A DNA stretch of 20,256 nt from DATNNN01 sp035601815. GTDB lineage: Bacteria; Pseudomonadota; Alphaproteobacteria; Rhizobiales; Xanthobacteraceae. Of the stretch, positions 6,485 through 13,925 are shown piece by piece (the stretch's first letter is position 1; every line of letters begins with the position of its first letter). The notes under the pieces are model-generated. The model saw nothing but the letters and a program-made list of their open reading frames with translations. It had not been told where the DNA came from and searched no databases. The position numbers and the translations under genes were made by a program. The stretch spans positions 1 through 20,256 of the forward strand of contig DATNNN010000041.1 of assembly GCA_035601815.1 (NCBI GenBank), in the 5' to 3' direction.

Positions 6485-8073
6485 AAGACCGCCTCTATCT
6501 CTTCGACACCACGTTGCGCGACGGCGCGCAGATGCACGGCGTCGACTTCACCATGGCCGACAAGCTCAAGGTCATGGGCATGCTCGATTCCCTCGGCGTC
6601 GATTATGTCGAGGGCGGCTATCCGGGCGCCAACCCCACTGACACCGCGCTGTTCGCCGAGAAGCGTCCGACCAAGGCCAAGTTCACCGCCTTCGGCATGA
6701 CCAAGCGGCCGGGCCGCTCGGTATCCAACGATCCCGGCCTTGCCGCCACGCTTGCCGCCAAGGCCGACGCCATCTGCTTCGTGGCCAAGGGTTCCGCCTA
6801 TCAGGTGCGCGTCGCGCTCGAGGTGACGCCGGAGGAAAACCTCGCCTCCATCCGCGAGTCCGTCGCCGCCGCCAAGACGAGCGGCCGCGAGGTGCTGGTC
6901 GACTGCGAGCATTTCTTCGACGGCTACAAGGACGACCGCGACTACGCGCTCGCCTGCGCCAAGACCGCCTACGACGCGGGTGCGCGCTGGGTGGTGCTGT
7001 GCGACACCAACGGCGGCACGCTCCCTCATGAGGTGGAGGAGATCGTGCGCGTGGTCACCAAGATCGTGCCCGGCGATCACCTCGGCATCCACGCCCACAA
7101 CGACACGGAGCAGGCGGTGGCGAACTCGCTCGCCGCCGTGCGCGCTGGCGCCCGCCAGATCCAGGGCACGCTGAACGGCCTCGGTGAGCGCTGCGGCAAC
7201 GCCAACCTCTGCTCCATCATCCCGACGTTGCTGCTCAAGCCGGATTTCGCCGAGCGCTACGAAGTGAAGGTGGCGCCCGGCGCGCTTGCCGCGCTCACCC
7301 AAGTCTCGCGCACGCTCGACGAGATGCTGAACCACGCGCCGGACCGCCACGCGCCCTACGTCGGCGACGCCGCCTTCACCACCAAGACCGGCATCCATGC
7401 CTCCGCGATCATGAAGGACCCGGCGACCTACGAGCACGTCCGGCCGGAGATGGTCGGCAACCGCCGCAAGCTTCTCGTCTCCGACCAGTCCGGCAAATCG
7501 AACGTGATGGCCGAACTCGAGCGCCTGGGCGTCGCCATCGACAAGAACGATCCGCGCGTGGCGCGCCTCCTCGACGAAGTGAAGGAGCGCGAGGCCAAGG
7601 GCTATGCCTACGAGGCAGCGGACGCCTCCTTCGCGCTGCTCGCGCGCCGCATCCTCGGCAAGGTGCCGAATTACTTCACCGTCGATCAGTTCGACGTCAA
7701 CGTCGAGCAGCGCATCAACGCCAGGGGCCAGCGGGTGACGGTGTCGATGGCCGTGGTCAAGGTGAAGGTCGACGGCAAGATGCTGATCTCCGCCGCCGAG
7801 GGCAACGGCCCGGTGAACGCGCTCGACGTTGCGTTGCGCAAGGATCTCGGCAAGTACCAGCCCTACATCAACGGCCTGAAGCTCACCGACTATCGCGTGC
7901 GTATCCTCGACGCCGGCACCGAGGCCGTCACCCGCGTGCTCATCGAGTCCGCCGACGAAACGGGCGAGCGTTGGACCACGGTCGGCGTGTCGCCCAACAT
8001 CATCGACGCCTCGTTCCAGGCCCTCATCGATTCCATCACCTGGAAGCTGTTGAAGATGAACGCGCCGGCCTGA
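6481..8073 (+). CDS. cimA: Citramalate synthase
   Basis: This 530-aa enzyme condenses pyruvate with acetyl-CoA to (R)-citramalate, the first step of the threonine-independent route to 2-oxobutanoate and isoleucine. The HMGL-like TIM barrel opens with 'LFDTTLRDGAQ' (R13, D14) and carries the metal site 'HAHND' at 204-208 and 'GLGERCGN' at 233-240. A linker with 'HASAIMKDPATYEHV' and a C-terminal LeuA-type dimerisation and regulatory domain (from about residue 400, 'VSMAVVKVKVDGK') complete it. The early 'EGGYPGANPTD' segment favours CimA over 2-isopropylmalate synthase. The start overlaps the cysS stop, so translation is probably coupled. Isoleucine feedback through the C-terminal domain is known in the family, and I infer it here. 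A 37-nt gap separates it from the VOC gene. Confidence 0.93.
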   Translation: MKDRLYLFDTTLRDGAQMHGVDFTMADKLKVMGMLDSLGVDYVEGGYPGANPTDTALFAEKRPTKAKFTAFGMTKRPGRSVSNDPGLAATLAAKADAICFVAKGSAYQVRVALEVTPEENLASIRESVAAAKTSGREVLVDCEHFFDGYKDDRDYALACAKTAYDAGARWVVLCDTNGGTLPHEVEEIVRVVTKIVPGDHLGIHAHNDTEQAVANSLAAVRAGARQIQGTLNGLGERCGNANLCSIIPTLLLKPDFAERYEVKVAPGALAALTQVSRTLDEMLNHAPDRHAPYVGDAAFTTKTGIHASAIMKDPATYEHVRPEMVGNRRKLLVSDQSGKSNVMAELERLGVAIDKNDPRVARLLDEVKEREAKGYAYEAADASFALLARRILGKVPNYFTVDQFDVNVEQRINARGQRVTVSMAVVKVKVDGKMLISAAEGNGPVNALDVALRKDLGKYQPYINGLKLTDYRVRILDAGTEAVTRVLIESADETGERWTTVGVSPNIIDASFQALIDSITWKLLKMNAPA

Positions 8074-8110
8074 TCTTTTCGCTCCCGCGCGTTCTGCTAC
8101 CATCGGCGCC

Positions 8111-8497
8111 ATGATCGACCACGTCTCGATCGGCGTCCGCGATCTCACCGCTGCCACGCGCTTCTACGAAGCGCTGCTCGGGCCGCTCGGCTACCACAAG
8201 GCGGTGAGCGCGCCGGCGACGGTCGGTTTTCTGCGCCACGGCAAGACCCACGCCGAGTTCTGGCTCAATCATCGGCCCGGCATGACGCCGCTCGCCGATG
8301 CCGGCACGCACATTTGTCTGCGCGCGCTGTCCACCGACGTGGTCGATGCGTTTCATGCGGCGGGGCTGAAATCCGGCGGAAAATCCGACGGTGCCCCCGG
8401 CCTGCGCACGCAATACAGCGAGAATTACTACGCCGCCTTCGTGCGCGATGCGGACGGCAACCGGATCGAGGCCGCGACGTTCGTCAATACGAAATGA
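8111..8497 (+). CDS. VOC-family (glyoxalase / dioxygenase fold) protein
   Basis: This 128-aa single-domain vicinal-oxygen-chelate protein shows two beta-alpha-beta-beta-beta halves: 'MIDHVSIGVRDLTAATRFYEALLGPLGY' starts the first and 'GTHICLRA' the second, ending in 'FVRDADGNRIEAATF'. Candidate metal ligands by family pattern are H4, E49, H67 and E120. Family members include glyoxalase I, dioxygenases, fosfomycin-type resistance enzymes and isomerases. Nothing here decides between these. It follows cimA on the same strand, possibly by read-through. Its stop codon directly abuts the stop of the convergent DUF3750 gene. Confidence 0.85.
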   Translation: MIDHVSIGVRDLTAATRFYEALLGPLGYHKAVSAPATVGFLRHGKTHAEFWLNHRPGMTPLADAGTHICLRALSTDVVDAFHAAGLKSGGKSDGAPGLRTQYSENYYAAFVRDADGNRIEAATFVNTK

Positions 8498-9274
8498 TCA
8501 GGTGTTGGTCGCGACCGCAGGCAGGCCGATGCGGCCGAAGCCGGGAAGCTTGAGCGCCGGATGGCGGACGTCGACGCCGGCGACGAGTCCGAGGAAATTG
8601 AGCTCGATGCCCTCGACCCAGCCGATCTTGGCGCCGGCGATGCCCCACAGGTTGAACTCGACGCCCGTGCGGCTGTCGGAAAGCCCGGCATAGAAACTTG
8701 GCCGGAAGTCGCGGCCGATGGCGTTGGGCGGCGTCACCGCGCCGAGCTCGGGGATCGCGCGCAGGACGGTCGCGACAAAGGTGTTGGAGTTCGGCCCCGG
8801 CCAGATGCGGTAGTCGCCGGCGTTGCGATATTGATAGGCCTTCACCGCCGCCTCGACCCTCGGGATCAGCTTCTCCGCCTCGGCGCCGGAAACGTCGGCG
8901 ACCACCGCCGGCCGGTCGCCGAACCAGCGGCCGTCCGGCGCCCAGCCGTTGACGCGTACCGGGTTGCCCCAGCCCACCACGTCGAAGCGGGTCCACCCGG
9001 GCGCGTTCTCGCGCTTGACCACGATCCAGCTGTGCACCGCGATCACGCCCTTCCAGCCGCCGGTGCGGCCGGACATCACCAGCACGCGCGCCGCCGGATA
9101 GCTGCGCGCGGCGGGCAGGCTGCCGATGCTCGACCAGTCGGCGTCGCTCCAGCTGCGCGGCCCGCCTTCGAAGGCAAACAGCGTCGCGCGCGCCGCGACC
9201 GGCAACAGGAAAGCGAGCAGGAAAACGAACACGATGGTTTTGCGGGACGGGCGCTGGGGGCGGGCAGGGGACAT
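8498..9274 (-). CDS. DUF3750-family exported protein
   Basis: This 258-aa protein has a hydrophobic N-terminal segment at about 13-30 after a basic start (RPSRK), a signal peptide or membrane anchor, so the domain is likely periplasmic. The core contains 'VHSWIVVK' (H81), 'GWGNPVRV', 'DGRWFGDRP' and 'YRIWPGPNSNTFVATV' (155-170). I recognise this combination as DUF3750. Function is unknown to me. The H-S-W block followed by N-S-N-T-F resembles the His and Cys blocks of papain-like NlpC/LRAT-type folds with Ser in the Cys position, which is a speculation. The frame extends upstream to 9385, but the hydrophobic segment begins just after ATG 9274, so that start is chosen. The 162-nt region 9275-9436 holds its promoter side and the DUF3309 terminator. 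Confidence 0.75.
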   Translation of the reverse strand: MSPARPQRPSRKTIVFVFLLAFLLPVAARATLFAFEGGPRSWSDADWSSIGSLPAARSYPAARVLVMSGRTGGWKGVIAVHSWIVVKRENAPGWTRFDVVGWGNPVRVNGWAPDGRWFGDRPAVVADVSGAEAEKLIPRVEAAVKAYQYRNAGDYRIWPGPNSNTFVATVLRAIPELGAVTPPNAIGRDFRPSFYAGLSDSRTGVEFNLWGIAGAKIGWVEGIELNFLGLVAGVDVRHPALKLPGFGRIGLPAVATNT

Positions 9275-9386
9275 GGAGCAGCATAGATAGGGAGGGTGAA
9301 CGCTCCCGCAAATAGGAAGCCTTTCGGCCTGAACTGTGGCGGCGGAAGCCAGGCCCGCGGCCTGCGGTCGGGGCCGGCCCTGCACT

Positions 9387-9417
9387 CAGAAAAGAGGGGC
9401 GGCCACCGGGCCGCCCC
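9387..9417 (-). terminator. Rho-independent terminator after the DUF3309 gene
   Basis: GGGGCGGCC (9396-9404) is complementary to GGCCGCCCC (9409-9417) around an ACCG loop. On the minus strand the helix is followed by TCTTTTCTG. It lies 19 nt beyond the DUF3309 stop and would end the DUF883/holin/DUF3309 transcript before the DUF3750 gene. Confidence 0.8.
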
Positions 9418-9436
9418 ATCGGAGACTTCAAGGAGC

Positions 9437-9592
9437 CTACAGCCTGCCCGTCAATGCCAACACCAGTACGATGATGACGAGCACGCCGACGATGCCGCCG
9501 GGACCGTAGCCCCAGTTCGCGCTGTGCGGCCACGTCGGCAACGCGCCGATCAGGATCAGAATGAGAACGACGATGAGAATGGTGGACAACAT
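9437..9592 (-). CDS. DUF3309-family small membrane protein
   Basis: This 51-aa, strongly hydrophobic protein has two membrane segments, 'LSTILIVVLILILIGAL' and 'GIVGVLVIIVLVLALTG', linked by 'PTWPHSANWGYGPG'. The pattern is typical of DUF3309, a small inner-membrane family abundant in Hyphomicrobiales. Function is unknown. The start at 9592 is fixed by a perfect AGGAGG (9598-9603 on the plus strand) at 5-nt spacing, which excludes the longer frame from 9649. It follows the holin-family gene by 57 nt and has a terminator downstream. A GGAAC element just upstream could give it its own stress promoter. Confidence 0.85.
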   Translation of the reverse strand: MLSTILIVVLILILIGALPTWPHSANWGYGPGGIVGVLVIIVLVLALTGRL

Positions 9593-9621
9593 ATGAGCCT
9601 CCTGCCCAGAATTCCAATCAA

Positions 9622-9647
9622 CAAGCGGATTGCGGGCAAAAAGTTCC
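9622..9647 (-). promoter_or_regulatory. Weak candidate EcfG-type promoter for DUF3309
   Basis: Read on the minus strand, GGAAC (9647-9643) is an exact match to the -35 element of the alphaproteobacterial general-stress sigma factor EcfG. It is followed after 17 nt by CTTG, a poor match to the CGTT -10. The location about 30 nt upstream of the start codon is right. The weak -10 keeps this uncertain. Confidence 0.25.
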
Positions 9648-9649
9648 AA

Positions 9650-10087
9650 TCATTCCGCCGGCTCTTGCGCTTCCCGTTTCGACGACCGCTCGATCGCGAA
9701 TCCTGCCGCGACCGCGCCGAGCAAGGCGATGGGCAGGAGCCGCGTGATGCCGACCGCCTTGACGAGCTGGAGCGCCGTCATGATCGCGACCGGGTCGGTC
9801 CACCATTGCGGTTGCGTGGACGCGGGAGGAGGCGGCGCGACCTTCGGGCGCCGGTTGCGCACACTTGCCACCACGGTGAGCGCGATTGCCGCGAGCACCA
9901 GGTAGGCGACGCCGAGAACGAGACACGCGGTAGTCGGATCGTAGCGTTGTGATAGCCAGAGAAAGCCCGCCACCGAAATGAAAAGGAGCCCGGCCACGCC
10001 GGCGGCCGCGGCAATGCCGCCCCATATGAGCGAGGCGACGCTCAGGCGAATCTTTGCCCGGATCTCGTCGATCAGCCCGCTGAACAT
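9650..10087 (-). CDS. Phage-holin-family / YqjE-like membrane protein
   Basis: This 145-aa inner-membrane protein has an amphipathic N-terminus ('GLIDEIRAKIRLSVASL'), two close membrane helices (about 20-46 and 52-76), a proline-rich cytoplasmic loop (80-95) and a third helix near 112-132, then a charged tail. This layout fits the holin-superfamily proteins (YqjE-like) usually encoded next to DUF883 proteins, as in the E. coli yqjD-yqjE pair. 'Holin' is only a fold label here: no endolysin or other phage gene is nearby. It follows the DUF883 gene by 22 nt on the same strand, so they are probably co-transcribed. Its likely role is membrane or envelope adjustment under stress, which is inferred. 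Confidence 0.7.
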   Translation of the reverse strand: MFSGLIDEIRAKIRLSVASLIWGGIAAAAGVAGLLFISVAGFLWLSQRYDPTTACLVLGVAYLVLAAIALTVVASVRNRRPKVAPPPPASTQPQWWTDPVAIMTALQLVKAVGITRLLPIALLGAVAAGFAIERSSKREAQEPAE

Positions 10088-10109
10088 GGAGGCCGCTCCC
10101 CGCGCCGGC

Positions 10110-10427
10110 TCAGCGGCGCCAGGCCGCGCCGATGATGAAACCGAGGCCGACGGCGAGCGCGAGGGTGGTGTAGGGCCGCTCGCTCAGGGATTCCTCGACC
10201 GCGCCGGCGAAGGTGTCGCGCACCTCGCGCACGGCGTCGGTGGCGTCGCTGGCGGTCTCGCCGATCTGTTTCTTGGCCCGGCGGAACGCCTTGTGGCCCT
10301 CGTCGCTGGCGAGGTTGACCACCTGTTGGGCGAGCTTGCTCACGTCGTTTTTGAGCGCCTTCAGGTCGTCCTGCACGTCGTCGACGCCAGCACTGGTTTT
10401 TCTTGCGAAATCGGTTGCCGTAGCCAT
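10110..10427 (-). CDS. DUF883 (YqjD/ElaB-like) tail-anchored protein
   Basis: This 105-aa protein has a long amphipathic or coiled-coil region (about 10-80, 'DDVQDDLKALKNDVSKLAQQV') followed by one C-terminal membrane helix 'TTLALAVGLGFIIGAAW' and a terminal RR. This is the arrangement of the DUF883 family. E. coli YqjD and ElaB are stationary-phase inner-membrane proteins that bind ribosomes through the soluble part. The start at 10427 has GGAGG (10435-10439 on the plus strand) at 7-nt spacing. It is first in the minus-strand DUF883/holin/DUF3309 series, with a candidate EcfG-type promoter just upstream. Ribosome tethering or membrane protection in stress is inferred from the family. Confidence 0.88.
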   Translation of the reverse strand: MATATDFARKTSAGVDDVQDDLKALKNDVSKLAQQVVNLASDEGHKAFRRAKKQIGETASDATDAVREVRDTFAGAVEESLSERPYTTLALAVGLGFIIGAAWRR

Positions 10428-10466
10428 GACTAATCCTCCGCCTGCGCGCTAAGGGATTCGAGCGCT

Positions 10467-10491
10467 AACGCGGAAGAAGGCAAAAGGTTGC
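10467..10491 (-). promoter_or_regulatory. Candidate EcfG (general-stress sigma) promoter
   Basis: Read on the minus strand, GCAAC (10491-10487), a 16-nt spacer and CGTT (10470-10467) match the EcfG consensus GGAAC-N16/17-CGTT with one mismatch in the -35 box. It lies 40 nt upstream of the DUF883 start codon, leaving a leader of about 30 nt. The -35 box reaches into the region just before the LOG-family stop codon at 10495. The downstream genes are typical stress-type membrane proteins, which supports the call. Confidence 0.45.
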
Positions 10492-10494
10492 GTG

Positions 10495-11103
10495 CTACAT
10501 TTCCTCGGCGACTGCCCTCGCCGCCGGGCCGCGCAATTCCGCGTCGGGGATGTCGCGTACCGCGGCGCGCAGCATGGGCAGCGCGTCCTCGACCCGCTCC
10601 GCCACCAGGAAGCGGAGCGAGCCGTCGCGGATGAAGCCGCGGGCGATCAAGTGCTCGATCAGCGCGGTGAACGGCTTCCAGAAGCCCTTCAGGTTCACCA
10701 GCAAGACCGGCTTCTGGTGACGCTGGAGCTGGATCCAGGAAAGCTGCTCCACCACCTCTTCCAGGGTGCCGATGCCGCCGGGCAGCGCCACGAAGGCATC
10801 GGCATTCTCGAACAAAAGCCGTTTGCGCTCGTGCATGTCCTTGACCACGATCACGTCGCGGGCGCCTAGCAGCGCCCGTTCGCGCGCTACGAGGAAATCC
10901 GGGATAACGCCAGTGACGGCGCCTCCGCCTTCCATGGCGGCATGAGCCACCGCGCCCATCAGGCCGACGCCGCCGCCCCCGTAGACGAGGCGCACGCCTT
11001 CCCGGGCAAGTGCGGTGCCGAGCGCCCGCGCTGCGGCGGCAAAGTCCGGATCGTCCCCTGCGGAAGAGCCGCAGTAGACGCAAACGCTGCGAATTTCGGC
11101 CAT
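10495..11103 (-). CDS. LOG-family nucleotide 5'-monophosphate phosphoribohydrolase
   Basis: This 202-aa Rossmann-fold protein belongs to the TIGR00730/LOG family. The family hydrolyses the N-glycosidic bond of nucleoside 5'-monophosphates and, in plants and some bacteria, releases active cytokinins from their riboside phosphates. Visible features are 'VCVYCGSSAG' (7-16), 'VYGGGGVGLMGAVA' (40-53), 'DMHERK' (89-94) and the signature PGGIGTLEE (108-116), which carries catalytic residues. ATG 11103 is chosen because the typical family N-terminus 'IRSVCVYCGSS' begins just after it. The frame extends to 11154 without homology. The Shine-Dalgarno is weak. It diverges from the ABC exporter gene (107-nt gap). 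Whether it makes cytokinin or recycles nucleotides cannot be seen. Confidence 0.9.
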   Translation of the reverse strand: MAEIRSVCVYCGSSAGDDPDFAAAARALGTALAREGVRLVYGGGGVGLMGAVAHAAMEGGGAVTGVIPDFLVARERALLGARDVIVVKDMHERKRLLFENADAFVALPGGIGTLEEVVEQLSWIQLQRHQKPVLLVNLKGFWKPFTALIEHLIARGFIRDGSLRFLVAERVEDALPMLRAAVRDIPDAELRGPAARAVAEEM

Positions 11104-11129
11104 GCGGCGGATGTGGCATCGGTCATCGG

Positions 11130-11157
11130 TTGCGTCAAGGTTGCGCCTTCCCATATT
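11130..11157 (+). promoter_or_regulatory. Possible sigma-70 promoter for the ABC exporter
   Basis: TTGCGT (11130-11135) and CATATT (11152-11157) are separated by 16 nt in the 107-nt gap between the divergent LOG and ABC exporter genes. The start codon is about 50 nt downstream. Each box has two mismatches to the consensus, so this is only a candidate. Confidence 0.3.
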
Positions 11158-11210
11158 CCCTAATGCCCGCCGAGCTTTAACCTTGCGGAACGCTGTTCAT
11201 TCCGCCACAG

Positions 11211-13190
11211 ATGCCTCGCATGCCCGCCCCTGAGCCAATCCCGCTGAACGACGCCGAGCTCGACCTGCCGCGCGCCCGCGCGGCCGCGATCGCGGCGCGC
11301 GGCGGCACGCTCCACTCCACCATCAAAGGGCTGTGGCCGCACCTGTGGCCGGCGGCGCGCGCCGACCTCAAGCTGCGCGTGGTCATGGCGTTCGTGCTCT
11401 TGGTGGCCGCCAAGCTCGTGACGCTCACCGTGCCGTTCGCCTTCAAGTGGGCGACCGACGCGCTGGTGGCGATCAGCGAGCGGCGCACCCCGCCCGGGGC
11501 CTCGGTGATCGCGGTGCTGTCGGTGCCGCTCGCGCTGATCGCGGCTTACGCGGGCCTGCGCATCTCCATGGCGCTCTTGACGCAGCTCCGCGACGGCCTG
11601 TTCGCCAAGGTGGCGCTCAACGCCGTACGCCGCCTGGCGCTCACGACCTTCGAGCACATGCACGTGCTTTCGCTGCGCTTTCACCTCGAGCGCAAGACCG
11701 GCGGCCTGACGCGCGTGCTCGAGCGCGGCCGCAACGGCATCGAGGAGTTGGTGCGCCTTGTCATCCTCCAGCTCGCGCCCACCATCTTCGAGCTCGTGCT
11801 CGTGCTCGGCATCCTGTTCTTCTACTTCGACTGGCGGTATGCGCTCGCGGTTCTCGTCACCATCGCGATCTACATGGCGTACACCTATCGCGCCACTGAG
11901 TGGCGCATCTCCATCCGCAAGCAGATGAACGAGTCTGACACCGACGCCAATGCCAAGGCGGTGGATTCGCTTCTCAACTACGAGACCGTGAAGTATTTCG
12001 GTGCCGAGCAGCGCGAGGCCGCGCGCTACGACCGCTCCATGGCGCGATATGAGGCGGCGGCGGTCGCGACCTACACCTCGCTCGCGGTGCTCAACGCCGG
12101 ACAGGCGGTGATCTTCACGCTGGGGCTCGCCGCGGTCATGTCGCTCGCCGTCATCGACGTGCAAGCGGGTACCCGCACCATCGGCGACTTCGTTATGGTC
12201 AACGCTATGCTCATCCAGCTCTATATTCCCTTGAATTTCATGGGGATGCTCTATCGCGAGATCAAGCAGGCGATCACCGACATCGAGATCATGTTCGGCA
12301 TCCTCGCCCGCGATCCGGAGATCGAGGACAAGCCGGGCGTGCGGCCGCTTGTCGCCCGGAACGGCGCTATTCGCTTCGAGGATGTGCGCTTCACCTACGA
12401 GCACGGCCGGGAAATTCTGAAAGGCGTCTCCTTCGAGGTGCCGCCGGGCAAGACTCTCGCGATCGTCGGCCCGTCGGGCGCGGGCAAGTCCACGATCTCG
12501 CGGCTCATGTTCCGCTTCTACGACGTGAGCGCGGGCCAGATCACCATCGACGGCCAGGACATCCGTGCCGTGACGCAGACGTCGCTCCGCGCCGCGATCG
12601 GGATGGTGCCGCAGGACACGGTGCTGTTCAACGATACGGTGCGCTACAACATCCGCTACGGCCGCTGGGACGCCAGCGACGCCGAGGTGGAGGCGGCGGC
12701 GGGACTCGCCCAGATCGACGACTTCATCCGCCGCACGCCGCTCGGCTACGAGACCGAGGTGGGCGAGCGCGGGCTGAAGCTCTCCGGCGGCGAGAAGCAG
12801 CGCGTCGCCATCGCCCGCACCATTCTAAAAGGCCCGCCCATTCTCGTCCTCGACGAGGCGACCTCGGCCCTCGATTCCAACACCGAGCGGGAGATCCAGG
12901 ACGCCCTCGACCGCGTCGCCCGCGGCCGTACCACGCTCGTCATCGCCCACCGCCTGTCGACGGTGATCCACGCCGACGAGATCATCGTGCTCGACGACGG
13001 CGTGATCGTCGAGCGCGGCACCCACGGCGAGCTGCTCGCCCGCGGCGGCCTCTACGCCGGCATGTGGAACCGCCAGCGCGAGGCCGAGGCCGCGCGTGAG
13101 AAGCTGCGCGAGGCGGGCGAGGACGCGCTCACCGCGGTGGTGCCGGCGGCGAAGCCGCAGGCGACGCCGCCCGCCGAGGCCGCGGAGTAA
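11211..13190 (+). CDS. atm1: Atm1-type ABC exporter (fused permease and ATPase)
   Basis: This 659-aa half-transporter has an N-terminal membrane domain of about six helices (about 55-350) and a C-terminal ATPase. The ATPase has Walker A GPSGAGKST (420-428), the Q-loop Q468, the signature LSGGE (524-528), Walker B 'ILVLDEA' with E549, and the switch H580. The segment 'LNYETVKYFGAE' (255-266) is characteristic of the Atm1/ABCB7/HMT1 group. Members export glutathione-bound compounds linked to Fe-S cluster supply or heavy-metal detoxification. A homodimer in the inner membrane is expected. The last 50 or so residues are a charged, Ala-rich tail. ATG 11211 has an alternative at 11220. Only 2 nt separate its stop from psd, so the two are likely co-translated. 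Confidence 0.9.
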   Translation: MPRMPAPEPIPLNDAELDLPRARAAAIAARGGTLHSTIKGLWPHLWPAARADLKLRVVMAFVLLVAAKLVTLTVPFAFKWATDALVAISERRTPPGASVIAVLSVPLALIAAYAGLRISMALLTQLRDGLFAKVALNAVRRLALTTFEHMHVLSLRFHLERKTGGLTRVLERGRNGIEELVRLVILQLAPTIFELVLVLGILFFYFDWRYALAVLVTIAIYMAYTYRATEWRISIRKQMNESDTDANAKAVDSLLNYETVKYFGAEQREAARYDRSMARYEAAAVATYTSLAVLNAGQAVIFTLGLAAVMSLAVIDVQAGTRTIGDFVMVNAMLIQLYIPLNFMGMLYREIKQAITDIEIMFGILARDPEIEDKPGVRPLVARNGAIRFEDVRFTYEHGREILKGVSFEVPPGKTLAIVGPSGAGKSTISRLMFRFYDVSAGQITIDGQDIRAVTQTSLRAAIGMVPQDTVLFNDTVRYNIRYGRWDASDAEVEAAAGLAQIDDFIRRTPLGYETEVGERGLKLSGGEKQRVAIARTILKGPPILVLDEATSALDSNTEREIQDALDRVARGRTTLVIAHRLSTVIHADEIIVLDDGVIVERGTHGELLARGGLYAGMWNRQREAEAAREKLREAGEDALTAVVPAAKPQATPPAEAAE

Positions 13191-13192
13191 CC

Positions 13193-13891
13193 ATGGCCCT
13201 TTCCGAATCCGTCAAGAACGCGCTCGCGCCCATCCACCGCGAGGGCTATCCGTTCGTCGCCGGCGCGGCGCTCGCGACGCTCGTATTGTTCTGGCTGTGG
13301 ACGCCGCTCGGCTGGATCGGCGCGGTGGCGACGTGCTGGGTCGCTTATTTTTTCCGCGATCCCACGCGGGTGACCCCCATTGCCGATGGGCTCGTGGTGT
13401 CGCCCGCCGACGGCCGCATCGCGCTTGTTACCAATGCCGTGCCGCCGGCCGAGCTCAAGCTCGGCAGCGAGGCGCTGCCGCGCGTCTCCATCTTCATGAA
13501 CGTGCTCGACGTGCACGTGAACCGCAGTCCCATCGGCGGCAAGGTCGCCCACATCATCTACACGCCGGGTAAGTTCATCAACGCCGATCTCGACAAGGCG
13601 AGCGATGACAACGAACGCAACAGCATCGTGATCAGCGACGGCAAGCACACCGTCGCGATCGTGCAGATCGCCGGGCTGATCGCGCGGCGCATCGTTTGCT
13701 TCGTGCGCGAGGGCGACACGATCGCGGCCGGCGAGCGGGTCGGCCTCATCCGCTTCGGCTCCCGCGTCGACGTTTACCTTCCCGCCGGGGTGCGGCCGCT
13801 GGTGGCAGAGGGGCAGACCGCGCGCGGCGGCGAAACGGTCATCGCCGACATCGGCCACCGTTACCCGAAACGCGCGTTCCGCGTGGGTTGA
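13193..13891 (+). CDS. psd: Phosphatidylserine decarboxylase proenzyme
   Basis: This pyruvoyl enzyme converts phosphatidylserine to phosphatidylethanolamine at the inner membrane. The 232-aa length fits the short bacterial form. An N-terminal hydrophobic region (about 20-54, 'ALATLVLFWLW', 'CWVAYFF') precedes 'SPADGRI' (70-76), 'FMNVLDVHVNRSP' (101-113) and the self-cleavage site in 'LIRFGSRVDVYLP', expected between G189 and S190, where the serine becomes the pyruvoyl group. It starts 2 nt after the ABC exporter stop and is followed after 34 nt by pssA, which makes its substrate. The start follows GGAG in the end of the exporter gene. Confidence 0.95.
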   Translation: MALSESVKNALAPIHREGYPFVAGAALATLVLFWLWTPLGWIGAVATCWVAYFFRDPTRVTPIADGLVVSPADGRIALVTNAVPPAELKLGSEALPRVSIFMNVLDVHVNRSPIGGKVAHIIYTPGKFINADLDKASDDNERNSIVISDGKHTVAIVQIAGLIARRIVCFVREGDTIAAGERVGLIRFGSRVDVYLPAGVRPLVAEGQTARGGETVIADIGHRYPKRAFRVG

Positions 13892-13925
13892 AGCCTGCTT
13901 CCCGCCGTGGGCGGGGAGGGCTATC

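Noticed and set aside
6277..8157. 626-codon minus-strand frame opposite cimA
   Set aside because: The Gly/Val/Asp/His-rich sequence with no motif mirrors cimA codons. CimA is certain on the plus strand.
9650..10087. Prophage remnant because of the holin-family label
   Set aside because: No endolysin, integrase, capsid or other phage gene is nearby. The neighbour is DUF883, as in the chromosomal yqjD-yqjE arrangement.
11160..12404. Minus-strand frame of 414 codons opposite the ABC exporter; similar frames at 3502-4773, 13052-14239, 13839-14723, 14858-15964 and 16565-17734
   Set aside because: All are shadows rich in Arg, His, Glu and Gly without family features, opposite well-supported genes.
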